Positions 45,817 through 55,170 of a stretch of 64,000 bases of DNA are shown here, in pieces. The notes under the pieces are model-generated. The model made no database searches. It was not told the DNA's origin and worked only from the letters and a program-made list of their open reading frames with translations. Each line of letters starts with the position of its first letter. Position 1 is the first letter of the stretch. Source of the DNA: Gammaproteobacteria bacterium (GTDB lineage: Bacteria; Pseudomonadota; Gammaproteobacteria; JABDBA01); the NCBI GenBank assembly GCA_013288885.1, contig JABDBA010000001.1:335840-399839 (forward strand), in the 5' to 3' direction. The position numbers and the translations under genes are program-made.

Positions 45817-47037
45817 ATGGCATTAATCATTCAAAAATTCGGTGGTACGTCAGTCGGCAATCTCGACCGCTTGCAGCATGTGGCAAAAAAAGTAGCGCAG
45901 ACACGGGCACAAGGCCATGATGTGGTGGTGGTAGTGTCGGCCATGAACGGTGAAACCGATCGTTTGCTAAATCTAGCTAAAGCGATTCAAATCGACCCTG
46001 ATCCGCGTGAATATGCGGTGCTTTTGACTACCGGCGAGCAAGTTTCCACCGCATTACTCACCATGGCGTTGATGACGTTAGGCTGCCCGGCGCGTTCTTA
46101 TACTGGCGCACAAGCCCGTATCCAAACCGATAATCATCATGAAAAAGCCAATATCCTGAACGTCGATTGCCAAGCTTTGCGTGCCGAATTAGCCGCTGGC
46201 TGTGTGCCGGTGGTGGCGGGTTTTCAAGGGATTTCGGCCGGTGGCGAAATTACTACGCTTGGGCGTGGTGGCTCTGATACCACGGCAGTGGCTTTGGCCG
46301 CTGCGTTAAAAGCCGATGAATGCCAGATTTATACTGATGTCGATGGCATTTACACGGCTGATCCCAAATTAGTGCCTAAAGCACAGCGCCTCGATCGCGT
46401 TACCTTTAGCGAAATGCTGGAATTAGCAGGCTCGGGCGCTAAAGTGTTACAACAGCGTGCGGTGGAATTTGCCCAGAAAAACCGTGTGCCACTGCGGGTA
46501 TTATCAAGTTTTCAAGACGGCCCTGGTACTTTGGTGACGTTCGAAGCTGGCTCTAAAGAACCATCGCCCGTGACCGGCATTGCCGCTAGTCAGCGCGAGG
46601 CAAAACTGACGATTAAAGGCCTGGGAGCTGATTCCGAAAGCATGACGCAGTTGCTCACGGCACTCAATGCCATTCATGTGGATATCGACTTATTCAATCA
46701 GCAAGCTAATTCTGCGGCGCAAGATGTGAATTTTACGCTTTTACGCGATGATTATGCGCGTGCCCATACGACATTGCGCAAATTTGCTGAAAAATTTAAT
46801 GCGAGTGCCCTTATAGAAGATATGCAAGTGGCAAAACTTTCGCTGGTGGGGGTTGGTTTACGCTCACATCCTGCTATTATAGATAAGTTATTCAAGACCT
46901 TAGGAACGGTCGGCATTGGGATTCAGCTGGTTTCAGCCTCAGAACTCAAGGTCTCTATTGTGATTAATGAAAAAGAAATAGGGCATGGAGCATGCGCATT
47001 ACATACCGCTTTTGGGCTGGATTCAGCCACCCCCTAA
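45817..47037 (+). CDS. lysC: Aspartokinase
   Basis: Phosphorylates aspartate in the lysine/threonine/methionine pathway. 406 residues from the ATG at 45817: the catalytic domain begins IIQKFGGTSVGN and contains TTGEQVS, TLGRGGSDTTAVALAAAL and YTDVDGIYTADPK; two ACT domains follow (KLTIKGLG, KLSLVGVGLRSHP), as in feedback-regulated monofunctional enzymes. The frame is open 72 codons further upstream but the segment is not aspartokinase-like and includes the ATPase remnant and a repeat. Confidence 0.97.
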   Translation: MALIIQKFGGTSVGNLDRLQHVAKKVAQTRAQGHDVVVVVSAMNGETDRLLNLAKAIQIDPDPREYAVLLTTGEQVSTALLTMALMTLGCPARSYTGAQARIQTDNHHEKANILNVDCQALRAELAAGCVPVVAGFQGISAGGEITTLGRGGSDTTAVALAAALKADECQIYTDVDGIYTADPKLVPKAQRLDRVTFSEMLELAGSGAKVLQQRAVEFAQKNRVPLRVLSSFQDGPGTLVTFEAGSKEPSPVTGIAASQREAKLTIKGLGADSESMTQLLTALNAIHVDIDLFNQQANSAAQDVNFTLLRDDYARAHTTLRKFAEKFNASALIEDMQVAKLSLVGVGLRSHPAIIDKLFKTLGTVGIGIQLVSASELKVSIVINEKEIGHGACALHTAFGLDSATP

Positions 47038-47210
47038 AAATAAATTTCATTTTTTGGCTTGTTCTTAAGTTTTCCTTAAGGATCGCTGTGTAAACTATAC
47101 GTATGGTAAATCTACACAGACGTACTATTTAGCTATTAGTTGCAAGGTTACCGTAAGCAGGGTGTAGATTTACAAGTCTTACGGTATGCAACATCAAAGG
47201 AGATATATTA

Positions 47211-47429
47211 ATGCTTATTTTAACGCGAAGAGTAGGGGAGACCCTGATTATTGGTGATGATGTTACGATTACTGTGCTAGGTATCAAGGGCCATCAAGTG
47301 CGCCTTGGCATCAATGCGCCCAAAGAGGTTTCAGTACATCGTGAAGAGATTTACCAACGTATCCAACAGGAAAAAAATAAATCGACTGACGGAACAGATA
47401 CCACTGCAGCTGCGGTTGGTAATGTATAA
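47211..47429 (+). CDS. csrA: Carbon storage regulator CsrA
   Basis: RNA-binding post-transcriptional regulator, central to the transmission switch in Legionella relatives. 72 residues: [51 protein letters not shown], with R44 and the N-terminal strand intact, and a short divergent tail. It follows lysC with a 173-base gap, the usual gammaproteobacterial neighbourhood. The ribosome site AAAGGAGA is strong. Confidence 0.98.
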   Translation: MLILTRRVGETLIIGDDVTITVLGIKGHQVRLGINAPKEVSVHREEIYQRIQQEKNKSTDGTDTTAAAVGNV

Positions 47430-47536
47430 TCTTGTTTATCTTCCGATAAATATCACTTAGAATCTTTCTGTGCCTTTGTTCTGCGGAATAGGGCACGGAA
47501 TTGATTTTTTCAGTGTATCTCAATGGAAATAGTGCA

Positions 47537-47803
47537 ATGAACGATTCAGATAAAATTTGGCAGTTTCCTTGTGAATTTCCCCTCAAAGTAGTGGGAAAAA
47601 CCAGCCCCGAATTCGAAATTTTTGTATTGAGTGTTATCCGCAAACATGTGCCTGATCTGGCTGAAAATGCGATTTCATCGCGTACCAGTAAAGATGGCCA
47701 TTATTTGGCGATCACGATTATTATTCAAGCTACAAGTAAAGAGCAGCTCGATGCTATTTATATCGATCTTTCTGCCAATGAATTGGTATTGATGGCATTA
47801 TAA
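47537..47803 (+). CDS. ybeD: YbeD/DUF493 family protein
   Basis: An 88-residue ACT-like protein: FPCEFPLKVVGKTSPEFEIFVLSVIRKHVPDL, then SKDGHYLAITIIIQATSKEQLDAIYIDL. It precedes lipB as in many Gammaproteobacteria, where it may modulate lipoate synthesis. The ATG at 47537 (MNDSDK) fits the family length better than an earlier TTG. Confidence 0.92.
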   Translation: MNDSDKIWQFPCEFPLKVVGKTSPEFEIFVLSVIRKHVPDLAENAISSRTSKDGHYLAITIIIQATSKEQLDAIYIDLSANELVLMAL

Positions 47804-47811
47804 TGTATGTC

Positions 47812-47915
47812 GGAACAGCTTGTCTGATGCCAACGCAGACGGACCTGCTTCCTGCGATCGTTGATTACGTCCCTGTAATCGACGGTCTGCTTTTGGCACT
47901 CAGACAAGCTGTTCC
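47812..47915. repeat. Large imperfect hairpin between ybeD and lipB
   Basis: A 104-base inverted repeat: GGAACAGCTTGTCTGATGCC on the left pairs with GGCACTCAGACAAGCTGTTC on the right, and an inner pair GCAGACGG/CGGTCTGC extends the stem. It ends 24 bases before lipB. It could be a mobile repeat or a structured leader. Confidence 0.65.
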
Positions 47916-47939
47916 TCGCTATTTTAGAGATAATTAAGA

Positions 47940-48584
47940 ATGCAAGATTTAATCGTCCGCCCGATCCAACAAAGTGAATACCTCATTATCTGGCAGCAGA
48001 TGCAGGAATTTACCAACCAACGTAATGCAGAAACGCCCGACGAAATTTGGCTCATTGAACACCCACCGGTTTACACGCTGGGGCAGAATGGCAAGCGCGA
48101 GCATATTCTTAACCCCGGGAATATCCCGGTTATTCCGGTCGACCGTGGCGGCCAGGTGACTTATCATGGGCCAGGGCAGTTAATGTTATATGCGCTCATC
48201 GATTTGCGTCGCCGTGGTTTGGGGGTGCGGCATTTGGTGAGTGGTTTGGAGCGAGCGGTCATCGCAATGCTGGCGGATTATAAGATTAGCGCTTATGCTA
48301 AACCCGCTGCGCCGGGGGTTTATGTAAACGATGCGAAGATTTGTTCCTTAGGGTTGCGTATAAGACGCGGCTGTTCTTATCATGGCTTGGCTTTAAACGT
48401 CAACATGGATCTTGCCCCCTTTACGGGCATTAATCCTTGCGGTTATAGTAACTTGACTATGACCCAGATCAGTGCCCTGGGCGGATCCGGCGATTTAAAT
48501 GAAGTGGCCACTAAATTGGTGGCTTATTTAACCAAAGAATTGGGGTATACTAAAAACTATGACGCAACCAACCAATCCCAGTGA
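47940..48584 (+). CDS. lipB: Octanoyltransferase
   Basis: Transfers octanoate from acyl carrier protein to lipoyl domains. 214 residues; signatures are [47 protein letters not shown], and [32 protein letters not shown] with the catalytic Cys and Lys contexts. The Cys of the usual NPCGY is present in [14 protein letters not shown]. It overlaps lipA by 26 bases. Confidence 0.98.
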   Translation: MQDLIVRPIQQSEYLIIWQQMQEFTNQRNAETPDEIWLIEHPPVYTLGQNGKREHILNPGNIPVIPVDRGGQVTYHGPGQLMLYALIDLRRRGLGVRHLVSGLERAVIAMLADYKISAYAKPAAPGVYVNDAKICSLGLRIRRGCSYHGLALNVNMDLAPFTGINPCGYSNLTMTQISALGGSGDLNEVATKLVAYLTKELGYTKNYDATNQSQ

Positions 48585-49506
48585 AAAACAACGTGGCGCT
48601 GCCAAAATGGCGCGCATTCCAATCAAAGTGGTGGCCAGTGAGCCATTGCGTAAACCGGATTGGATCCGCATTAAAATTCCTGCCACGCCTGCTGTTGCCA
48701 ACTTAAAAAATATTCTGCGCGAAAACCATTTGCACACCGTGTGCGAAGAAGCCAATTGCCCCAACTTGAGCGAATGCTTTAGTCATGGCACGGCGACATT
48801 CATGATCATGGGTGACAAATGTACGCGCCGGTGTGCGTTTTGTGATGTTGCGCACGGCCGACCTGATCCGCTCGATCAAAATGAACCGCATAATTTAGCT
48901 AAAACTATTGCACTGATGGAATTAAAATATGTGGTGATCACTTCAGTTGATCGCGATGATTTGCGCGATGGTGGTGCGAGCCATTTCAGCGCGTGTTTAA
49001 CCGCAGTGCGCGCAGCACGGCCTTCGATCACCATTGAAGTGTTAGTGCCAGATTTTCGTGGTCGTATGGAAGTCGCATTAGATGCCATCGCCCCAGCGTT
49101 GCCCGATGTCTTTAACCACAATATTGAAACGGTGCCACGACTTTATAAAGCTGCACGTCCTGGTTCTGATTACGCGTGGTCATTAAAATTATTACAAGAA
49201 TTTAAAAAAAGGTTCCCTGGTATTCCTACCAAATCGGGATTAATGTTAGGCCTGGGTGAAACCAACGAGGAAATCGAAATAACCATGCAAGATTTACGTG
49301 CACACAATGTGGATATGATCACCTTAGGCCAATATCTCGCGCCTAGTCGACATCATTTGCCAGTAGCGCGTTATGTAACGCCCGAGGAATTTCAACAATT
49401 TGCCGAGCTAGCAAAAAAGATGGGCTTCACGCGTATAGCGAGTGGCCCGCTGGTGCGTTCGTCTTATCATGCGGATAAACAAGCCGCTGGCGAGAATGTT
49501 GCTTAA
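48559..49506 (+). CDS. lipA: Lipoyl synthase
   Basis: Radical-SAM enzyme inserting two sulfurs into octanoyl groups. 315 residues with both Fe-S sites: [13 protein letters not shown] (auxiliary cluster) and [10 protein letters not shown] (radical-SAM), plus [12 protein letters not shown] and [12 protein letters not shown]. The C-terminal Ser-Tyr-His region ([14 protein letters not shown]) includes the RSSY cluster ligand. The start within lipB shows translational coupling. Confidence 0.98.
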   Translation: MTQPTNPSEKQRGAAKMARIPIKVVASEPLRKPDWIRIKIPATPAVANLKNILRENHLHTVCEEANCPNLSECFSHGTATFMIMGDKCTRRCAFCDVAHGRPDPLDQNEPHNLAKTIALMELKYVVITSVDRDDLRDGGASHFSACLTAVRAARPSITIEVLVPDFRGRMEVALDAIAPALPDVFNHNIETVPRLYKAARPGSDYAWSLKLLQEFKKRFPGIPTKSGLMLGLGETNEEIEITMQDLRAHNVDMITLGQYLAPSRHHLPVARYVTPEEFQQFAELAKKMGFTRIASGPLVRSSYHADKQAAGENVA

Positions 49507-49509
49507 CCC

Positions 49510-51540
49510 ATGCTCATCGAAATAAAACCCTATTTAGTTTGGCTACATGATAACCCTGCTTGGGCGGGGGTGATAACGTTTGCGGTGGCATTTATCGAAT
49601 GCCTAGCATTAGTTGGTTTACTCATTCCCGGTACAGTTACCATGACTGCTATCGGCACGTTGGTAGGCACGGGCATTTTGCCATTTGTTCCTATCATGTT
49701 ATGGGCGATGGCGGGCGCATTAGCGGGGGATCTGATCAGCTACGGGTTAGGTTACCATTATCGGCAAGGCATTCGTCATATTTGGCCTTTTAGCAAATGC
49801 ACTAACCTATTGCGAAAGGGCGAAGTATTTTTTCTGCGGCACGGCGGTATTAGTATTTTCTTAGGGCGTTTCATCGGGCCAATCCGACCTATTTTACCGG
49901 TAATTGCAGGTATGTTGTCGATGCCGTGGCGACGTTTTTTAATTTGCGATGGTTTGTCTGCATTGGCTTGGGCGCCAGTTTATATGTTCCCCGGTATTCT
50001 GTTAGGCGCGGCTTCTAAAGAATTACCACCGGAGATGGCAACGCGACTTATTTTGCTCGTCGTTTTTGCACTATTGGTATTGTGGTGTATCTCGTGGTTA
50101 CTCAAACATATTTATAGCGAAGCGATGGTGATGATCAATCATGCACTGAGTCGACTTTGGAAAAAAATTCATGAGCGTGCCAATTTAACATTTCTCAAAA
50201 AACTTTTAATGAACCCTGCTGATCCGCTCGGTCATAATCAATTAACGTTGGCGATTTTATTTCTTCTCGCACTGTGTATTTTTGTCGAGTTAACGTATAG
50301 CGTTTATCATCGCGGCATTCTCACGGGGTGGAATGAACCGATTTATTATTTCATGCGCAGCCTGCGTAGCACAGCGTTTGATCACATTATGGTGGGTATT
50401 TCATTTGTCGGCGCAAGACAAATGGCGATCATGTGGGGCGGAATTTTAATATGGTTGTTGGTGCGACGGCAGTGGTGGGCTGCTAGTCATTGGTTTGGTA
50501 TTGGCGTGGTTTGTTTTGTAATAGGTGAAGCGATTAAATTTTTAGTGCATTTCCCAAGGCCGGTGGGTTTGGTACTATCACCCAATGGCTATTCATTCCC
50601 CAGCGGGCATTCATTAGTGGGCATTACGTTTTTTGGTTTTCTGGCGGTGTTATTAACCACCGGCCGCAATTATTTGTGGCGTTATATATCTTATGGCGCA
50701 GCTGCACTTATCATCTTTAGTATTGGTGTTTCGCGCATTTATTTAGGCGCACATTGGCTGACTGATGTTGTCGGCAGTTTGATTTTAGGGTTTTGTCTTG
50801 TCGCACTCTTTACTGTTTCTTATCGCAGGCATCGAGTAAATACACTACCTGCGCAAGGGATTTTAGTTATTGTCGCATTTAGTCTGGTCATTGCATCTTA
50901 TTCATTGTTGACGGAAAATTATGATCGTTCCGTTCATAATTACACGCCGTTATGGACGCCACAAACAGTCGGCGCAAAGCATTGGTGGAAACAAGAAGCA
51001 GGCAACGAGCCGCTGTATCGCAGCAATCGTTTTGGCAAAGAAATTCAAGTGTTTAATGTGCAATGGGCGGGTTATTTACCGGCGATAGAATACACATTGA
51101 GTGAGCGCGGTTGGACGGTATTACCCAAAGCATCTTTTTCATTAATGATCAATGAGTTTGCCAATGAACCGCGCGATTTGCGCTTACCGATCTTGAGTCA
51201 ATTTTATGAAGATCGTAAACCAGTATTAGTGATGTATAAATTAATTGAGCAACCAAAAAAAGCAGTATTAGTTTTACGTTTATGGGATGCGCATTTAGTA
51301 TTAAATAACAATGAGTCATTATGGTTAGGCACGATTAATTATCATCAACCGTGGCGCGCCCCGATATTTAATCGTAATAAGAAAGATCAGTTTAACCAAT
51401 TACCTTCCCCTAGCGATACCCTCGCCACCGATTTGCAAGATTTCACCTGGCGCAAACTCACTTATTCACCTCTGCTTGTTTTACCCGTTGGCGTTGACAC
51501 GCAGTGGGATAAAAATGTGCTGTTGGTGAAGCCGCAGTAA
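49510..51540 (+). CDS. DedA-PAP2-LssY three-part membrane protein
   Basis: A 676-residue fusion. Residues 1-210 are a DedA/VTT domain (AGALAGDLISYGLGYHYRQG, FLGRFIGPIRPILPVIAGM). Residues about 245-450 are a PAP2 phosphatase with KFLVHFPRP, SFPSGHSLVG and SRIYLGAHWLTDVVGS holding the catalytic His residues. Residues 500-670 form an LssY_C-type periplasmic domain. Legionella LssY has similar parts. It probably dephosphorylates lipid phosphates and flips them. It starts 3 bases after lipA. Confidence 0.93.
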   Translation: MLIEIKPYLVWLHDNPAWAGVITFAVAFIECLALVGLLIPGTVTMTAIGTLVGTGILPFVPIMLWAMAGALAGDLISYGLGYHYRQGIRHIWPFSKCTNLLRKGEVFFLRHGGISIFLGRFIGPIRPILPVIAGMLSMPWRRFLICDGLSALAWAPVYMFPGILLGAASKELPPEMATRLILLVVFALLVLWCISWLLKHIYSEAMVMINHALSRLWKKIHERANLTFLKKLLMNPADPLGHNQLTLAILFLLALCIFVELTYSVYHRGILTGWNEPIYYFMRSLRSTAFDHIMVGISFVGARQMAIMWGGILIWLLVRRQWWAASHWFGIGVVCFVIGEAIKFLVHFPRPVGLVLSPNGYSFPSGHSLVGITFFGFLAVLLTTGRNYLWRYISYGAAALIIFSIGVSRIYLGAHWLTDVVGSLILGFCLVALFTVSYRRHRVNTLPAQGILVIVAFSLVIASYSLLTENYDRSVHNYTPLWTPQTVGAKHWWKQEAGNEPLYRSNRFGKEIQVFNVQWAGYLPAIEYTLSERGWTVLPKASFSLMINEFANEPRDLRLPILSQFYEDRKPVLVMYKLIEQPKKAVLVLRLWDAHLVLNNNESLWLGTINYHQPWRAPIFNRNKKDQFNQLPSPSDTLATDLQDFTWRKLTYSPLLVLPVGVDTQWDKNVLLVKPQ

Positions 51541-51541
51541 T

Positions 51542-51616
51542 TTACCCGTAAAACCGCTCTTTCATGCGCTGGCAATAGCTTACTAGGTTGCTTTGCGCTT
51601 TGGCATGATCTTGTAA
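51542..51616 (-). pseudogene. 3' remnant of a second GST gene
   Basis: Translates as LQDHAKAQSNLVSYCQRMKERFYG then stop, the C-terminus of the GST at 53090 with one residue changed (Gly for Ala). Most base differences between the two copies are synonymous. The rest of this copy is missing; the neighbouring DNA belongs to the AlbA_2 gene. Confidence 0.7.
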
Positions 51617-51635
51617 GAGTAAAATTTCAGCGGTA

Positions 51636-52970
51636 TTAAATGGTTGGAATGTATTTAACCCCCGGTCCTTTTCCTACTCTTTGTATTTTACCTGCTTTAA
51701 TGAGTTGGTTTAGTTTTCTAGTGACAGTATTACGCGATACGTGTAAAAACTTTTCAATTTGACCGTGAGTTAATGCGTCACGCATTTCGAATAATGCCAT
51801 CAGTTTATCATCATCACTGGCAACGGTTTTGATTGATGGTAAAAAAGAAAATACCACCTTAACACTATCCGCGCCTTCTATGAATTCGGGTTTTTGAATA
51901 CCGGCTTTATTACAACTTTCTAAAATAAGTCTTATACCAGTGCCTAATTTTTCAATGATACCGAAATGTCTGGCTATTCTTGCCAAATGCGGATTTCTGA
52001 GATAAGTGGTGCCGTCACCAAGATGGTTGAGATTAACTAAGCCAGGGAAATTACCAGGGCTGAATATTTCCAGTCGATCATCAAAGAGCGCAATTTTAGT
52101 AGCGCCGGGTACCCAATATTTTCTGTGAATTAGGGCATTAATAATTGCTTCGCGCAAGGCTACTTCGGGAATATTAATTTTTCCTTTTAACTTTGCGCCT
52201 ACTAATTTATAATCTCGTAACAACCAGCTTTTTATTAATTCCAAGCTGGTTTCTATTTGTGTTTCGAGATGCCCATGTATTTCTTCAGTTTGTATAATAT
52301 CTCGCCCTTCAATACCACGAAAGCGTGTGCAGCGTACTACGGCTTCCGGTATATATAATTCGGGGGTGTCGCAAAATGAAAGGATACCAGCGACTGTTGG
52401 AAAATATTTTTCTGCATTCGCCGAGCTACGACTTATTACTTTTTCGGCAATTAAGCGTTCTTTATCAGTTCTCTTGAATATATTTTTTAAAAGTTCTTTA
52501 GACAATACGTTAATATCGGTTTGAATGGGTTCTTCATCAAAATTTATTCGCCGGTTTTCACGCATTAATTCTTCAATATATTCTTGACTAGCGCGTCGAG
52601 TGTTAGAGCCCGCTCGTAGGTATATTCCCTGAGGCGTGCCTTCGCTTTTTATAAAGACCGGTTTTTTAATACTAGATGGAATTTCGATTATCATTACGCT
52701 AACGTCGTTGAAACGTTTTTCATAAATTTCTGCTAAGAGATTAGGGGTGGTTGCATCATATAAACTGTTGGGGAATTCGTCGTAAATTCGATTGCGCAAT
52801 TCTTCACTAACTCCTATAATTCCCCTGCTTTTATCCTCGATGCCAATAATTATTTTTCCTCCCACCCCATTGGCGAATGCCACACAAGTTTTTACTAAGT
52901 TGTGAAAATTAGGTAAGCGTGACTTAAACTCAAGAGATTTTGATTCTCTGTCCGGATATATGTGTTTCAT
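51636..52970 (-). CDS. AlbA_2-domain transcriptional regulator/ATPase (COG2865)
   Basis: A 444-residue protein with an N-terminal Schlafen/AlbA_2 domain (ESKSLEFKSRLPNFHNLVKTCVAFANGVGGKIIIGIED, residues about 8-45), an ATP-binding RecG-like/HATPase_c_4 middle (REAIINALIHRKYW; GTGIRLILESCNKAG) and a C-terminal helix-turn-helix (LTHGQIEKFLHVSRNTVTRKLNQLIKAGKIQRVG). The start at 52970 follows AGGGGG. An in-frame ATG 51 codons upstream would read through tandem 9-mers and is rejected. Such genes are accessory, often in defence or mobile contexts. Confidence 0.85.
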   Translation of the reverse strand: MKHIYPDRESKSLEFKSRLPNFHNLVKTCVAFANGVGGKIIIGIEDKSRGIIGVSEELRNRIYDEFPNSLYDATTPNLLAEIYEKRFNDVSVMIIEIPSSIKKPVFIKSEGTPQGIYLRAGSNTRRASQEYIEELMRENRRINFDEEPIQTDINVLSKELLKNIFKRTDKERLIAEKVISRSSANAEKYFPTVAGILSFCDTPELYIPEAVVRCTRFRGIEGRDIIQTEEIHGHLETQIETSLELIKSWLLRDYKLVGAKLKGKINIPEVALREAIINALIHRKYWVPGATKIALFDDRLEIFSPGNFPGLVNLNHLGDGTTYLRNPHLARIARHFGIIEKLGTGIRLILESCNKAGIQKPEFIEGADSVKVVFSFLPSIKTVASDDDKLMALFEMRDALTHGQIEKFLHVSRNTVTRKLNQLIKAGKIQRVGKGPGVKYIPTI

Positions 52971-52982
52971 GAAATCCCCCTT

Positions 52983-53062
52983 AATTGCACCAATTGCACC
53001 AATCATACACCAATTGCACCAATTGCACCAAATATTTGCTAATTGCACCAAGTGGTGCAATT
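52983..53062. repeat. Tandem AATTGCACC 9-mers upstream of the AlbA_2 gene
   Basis: Five direct copies of AATTGCACC (52983, 52992, 53012, 53021, 53041), one degenerate copy at 53001, and one inverted copy GGTGCAATT at 53054, all just before the AlbA_2 start. Paired copies abut directly. The pattern fits an array of operator half-sites recognised by the protein's own HTH. Confidence 0.7.
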
Positions 53063-53089
53063 GGGCATTTAAGGGTGAATCAATGAGAA

Positions 53090-53788
53090 TTAGGCGTAAA
53101 ACCGCTCTTTCATGCGCTGGCAATAACTTACCAAATTGCTTTGCGCTTTGGCATGATCTTGCAGCGGTGAGGGCATCGGCACATCCAAAATATTCGCCAG
53201 AAAAGCATACGCACTGGCATCGATACTGGTGGGTTGATCGCCGAAGATAAAGGGTTGGTTCGCTAATTGGGTCGCAATGGCGGTGATGTCATTTTTGCCA
53301 AATTGATAAACTTCATCACGATTATGGCGGCCTAAGCCGTGACCACGCAGATCGCGCATTACGTTTTTACGAATCATTTCGGGCACAAAACCGCGCAGCA
53401 AAGCTGGCATCTTGCTGAAATAAGTTTTCTTCACCACCGCCCAATTGGCAGGTTCCATCCAGCGCGAATAAACCATCGCCCAATACAGATGTTCTTCCAT
53501 CAAACGTTGTAGTGCCAGCGCTTGTGCTTTTTGCGTAGGGCTTAGGTTAGCATCGAGCGTATCGCCGTATTTTTGTTTTAGATAATCGATAGTGAGGGCG
53601 CTATCCGCGACTTTTGCGTTGTTATCTTCGATAAAGGGTAGCTTTCCTTTAGGGGCTTTACGGGGGTCGGGGGTGACCACGATTTCAAAGGGCAGTTTAG
53701 CCATACGCAGATAGGTTTCCATTTTCATGCAGAATGGGCTGGCATTGGGTAAGCCCCAAAAGGCTGGGAATTGGTGGAGTTTGATCAT
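53090..53788 (-). CDS. Glutathione S-transferase family protein
   Basis: A 232-residue GST with an N-terminal thioredoxin fold (KLHQFPAFWGLPNASPFCMKMETYLRMAKLPFEIV, then KGKLPFIEDNNAKVADSALTIDYLKQKYG) resembling the metaxin/Tom37-like or FAX-type bacterial group, and a helical C-domain (FIFGDQPTSIDASAYAFLANIL). Start at 53788 (GGAAC upstream) is preferred to an ATG 14 codons earlier. A second copy's 3' end lies at 51542. Confidence 0.9.
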   Translation of the reverse strand: MIKLHQFPAFWGLPNASPFCMKMETYLRMAKLPFEIVVTPDPRKAPKGKLPFIEDNNAKVADSALTIDYLKQKYGDTLDANLSPTQKAQALALQRLMEEHLYWAMVYSRWMEPANWAVVKKTYFSKMPALLRGFVPEMIRKNVMRDLRGHGLGRHNRDEVYQFGKNDITAIATQLANQPFIFGDQPTSIDASAYAFLANILDVPMPSPLQDHAKAQSNLVSYCQRMKERFYA

Positions 53789-53904
53789 GATAAAGTTCCT
53801 TAGTAATGGTAGAATTAGGGTACTGAACAATGCTATTTTATACCATAAAACAAACGTGATGGTAACCGAATCGAGCAGCTTGCTGCCTTGCTGCTCTGAG
53901 TAAT

Positions 53905-53996
53905 GTAGGTCGGATCAAGTCGCGAAAGCGACGGATCCGACATCAGATGTTTAAATAATTACCGCTGTCGGTTCCGCTTCGCTTGAACCGACCTAC
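53905..53996. repeat. Copy of the GTAGGTCGG/CCGACCTAC inverted-repeat family
   Basis: A 92-base repeat with ends GTAGGTCGGATC and GAACCGACCTAC and inner inverted sequences GGATCCGACATC and CTGTCGGTTCC. It is closely related to the inside of the MITE-like element at 39456, without the outer ATTACCCACA arms. Confidence 0.65.
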
Positions 53997-54021
53997 GATT
54001 CAAGCAGAGGGCTAAATATTA

Positions 54022-54273
54022 ATGACCAAATCCAAAAGCGAAAAAAAATCATCCGACTTCGAAACCAGCTTGGCTGAGCTTAGCCAAATTGTCGAAGAAT
54101 TAGAGCACGGTGGCTTGAGCCTCGAAGATTCATTGAAAAAATTTGAACGCGGTGTTGCACTCACGCGTACTTGTCAAGAAACCTTGAAAGTGGCGGAACA
54201 AAAAGTGCAAATCTTAACGCAACAAAATGGGCAACCGGCGCTCACTCCTTTTGATAGTGAAAATAATTCGTGA
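54022..54273 (+). CDS. xseB: Exodeoxyribonuclease VII small subunit
   Basis: Small subunit of ExoVII. 83 residues with FETSLAELSQIVEELEHGGLSLEDSLKKFERGVALTRTCQETLKVAEQKVQIL, the two-helix family core. It overlaps ispA by 4 bases, the standard gammaproteobacterial order. Confidence 0.96.
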   Translation: MTKSKSEKKSSDFETSLAELSQIVEELEHGGLSLEDSLKKFERGVALTRTCQETLKVAEQKVQILTQQNGQPALTPFDSENNS

Positions 54274-55100
54274 ACTTTCAAGATTATACGCAACAACGTT
54301 TTTCTCATATCAATAAAACGCTGCTCGATTATTTGCCGCACGCTAAACAATATTCCGAGCGTTTAGAAAAAGCGATGAAATATGCCGTGCTAATCGGCGG
54401 CAAACGTTTGCGTCCATTGTTAGTGTATGCGGCGGGCGAAACCTTAGGCGCTTCGTTAGAACAATTAAATGCTGCCGCTTGCGCGGTAGAATTTATTCAT
54501 GCTTATTCATTGATTCACGATGATCTACCCGCGTTGGACAATGACGATATACGGCGCGGTCAACCTTCTTGTCATAAAGCTTTCGACGAAGCTACCGCGA
54601 TTTTAGCGGGCGATGCATTACACGCTTTAGCGTTTGAAATTCTAACGGAAAATAAATCATTAAATATTGATCAACGTTTAGCGATGGTGCAATTGCTCGC
54701 CAAAGCGATCGGCAACCATGGTATGGTTGGTGGACAAGCAATGGAATTTGAGTTGATAGATCGTCAGTCGAATTTAACTGAATTAGAATTAATTCACCGC
54801 TTAAAAACCGGCGCGTTAATCCAAGTGTGTGTGCAACTCGGCGCAGTAGCTGCGAACGCTACAGGAATACAAAGAAAACAATTAGACCAATATGGCAGTT
54901 TGTTGGGTTTAGCTTTTCAAATTCAAGACGATATTCTCGATCACCAAGACGATGAAAAAAATCCCGCCTCCAGTTATTTGGCTTATACTGATTTAGCGAG
55001 CGCACAAAAACGTTTGAACGAACTGCGCGCGCAAGCTTTGGTGCTGGCGGCTGATTCATTACCGTTGCAATTTTTGGTGGAATACATGATCCCGTATTAG
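54270..55100 (+). CDS. ispA: Farnesyl diphosphate synthase
   Basis: Condenses IPP with DMAPP and GPP to FPP. 276 residues, with a GTG start overlapping xseB. First Asp-rich motif DDLPALDNDD, then GGKRLRPLLVYAAGE, GGQAMEFE, and second Asp-rich motif FQIQDDILDHQDD. It is slightly shorter than E. coli IspA (299) at the C-terminus. No dxs follows. Confidence 0.97.
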   Translation: MNFQDYTQQRFSHINKTLLDYLPHAKQYSERLEKAMKYAVLIGGKRLRPLLVYAAGETLGASLEQLNAAACAVEFIHAYSLIHDDLPALDNDDIRRGQPSCHKAFDEATAILAGDALHALAFEILTENKSLNIDQRLAMVQLLAKAIGNHGMVGGQAMEFELIDRQSNLTELELIHRLKTGALIQVCVQLGAVAANATGIQRKQLDQYGSLLGLAFQIQDDILDHQDDEKNPASSYLAYTDLASAQKRLNELRAQALVLAADSLPLQFLVEYMIPY

Positions 55101-55146
55101 ATTTTTGTCATTCCCGTAATTCATATGTCATTCAGCATTTTGTTAG

Positions 55147-55170
55147 TCATTCCCGTGCAGGCGGGAATCC
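55147..55170. repeat. TCATTCCCG/CGGGAATCC dispersed repeat
   Basis: TCCCGTGCAGGCGGGA is a short palindrome of a very common dispersed bacterial repeat; a partial copy (GTCATTCCCG) lies 40 bases to the left at 55107. It supplies the stop codon and last nine residues of the MFS gene. Confidence 0.6.

Noticed and set aside
52983..53062. CRISPR array
   Set aside because: The 9-mers are too short, lack unique spacers of even length and sit at a promoter.
52971..53123. Extended N-terminus of the AlbA_2 protein
   Set aside because: It would translate the 9-mer repeats into Cys/Trp/Asn-rich peptide; AGGGGG before 52970 marks the real start.
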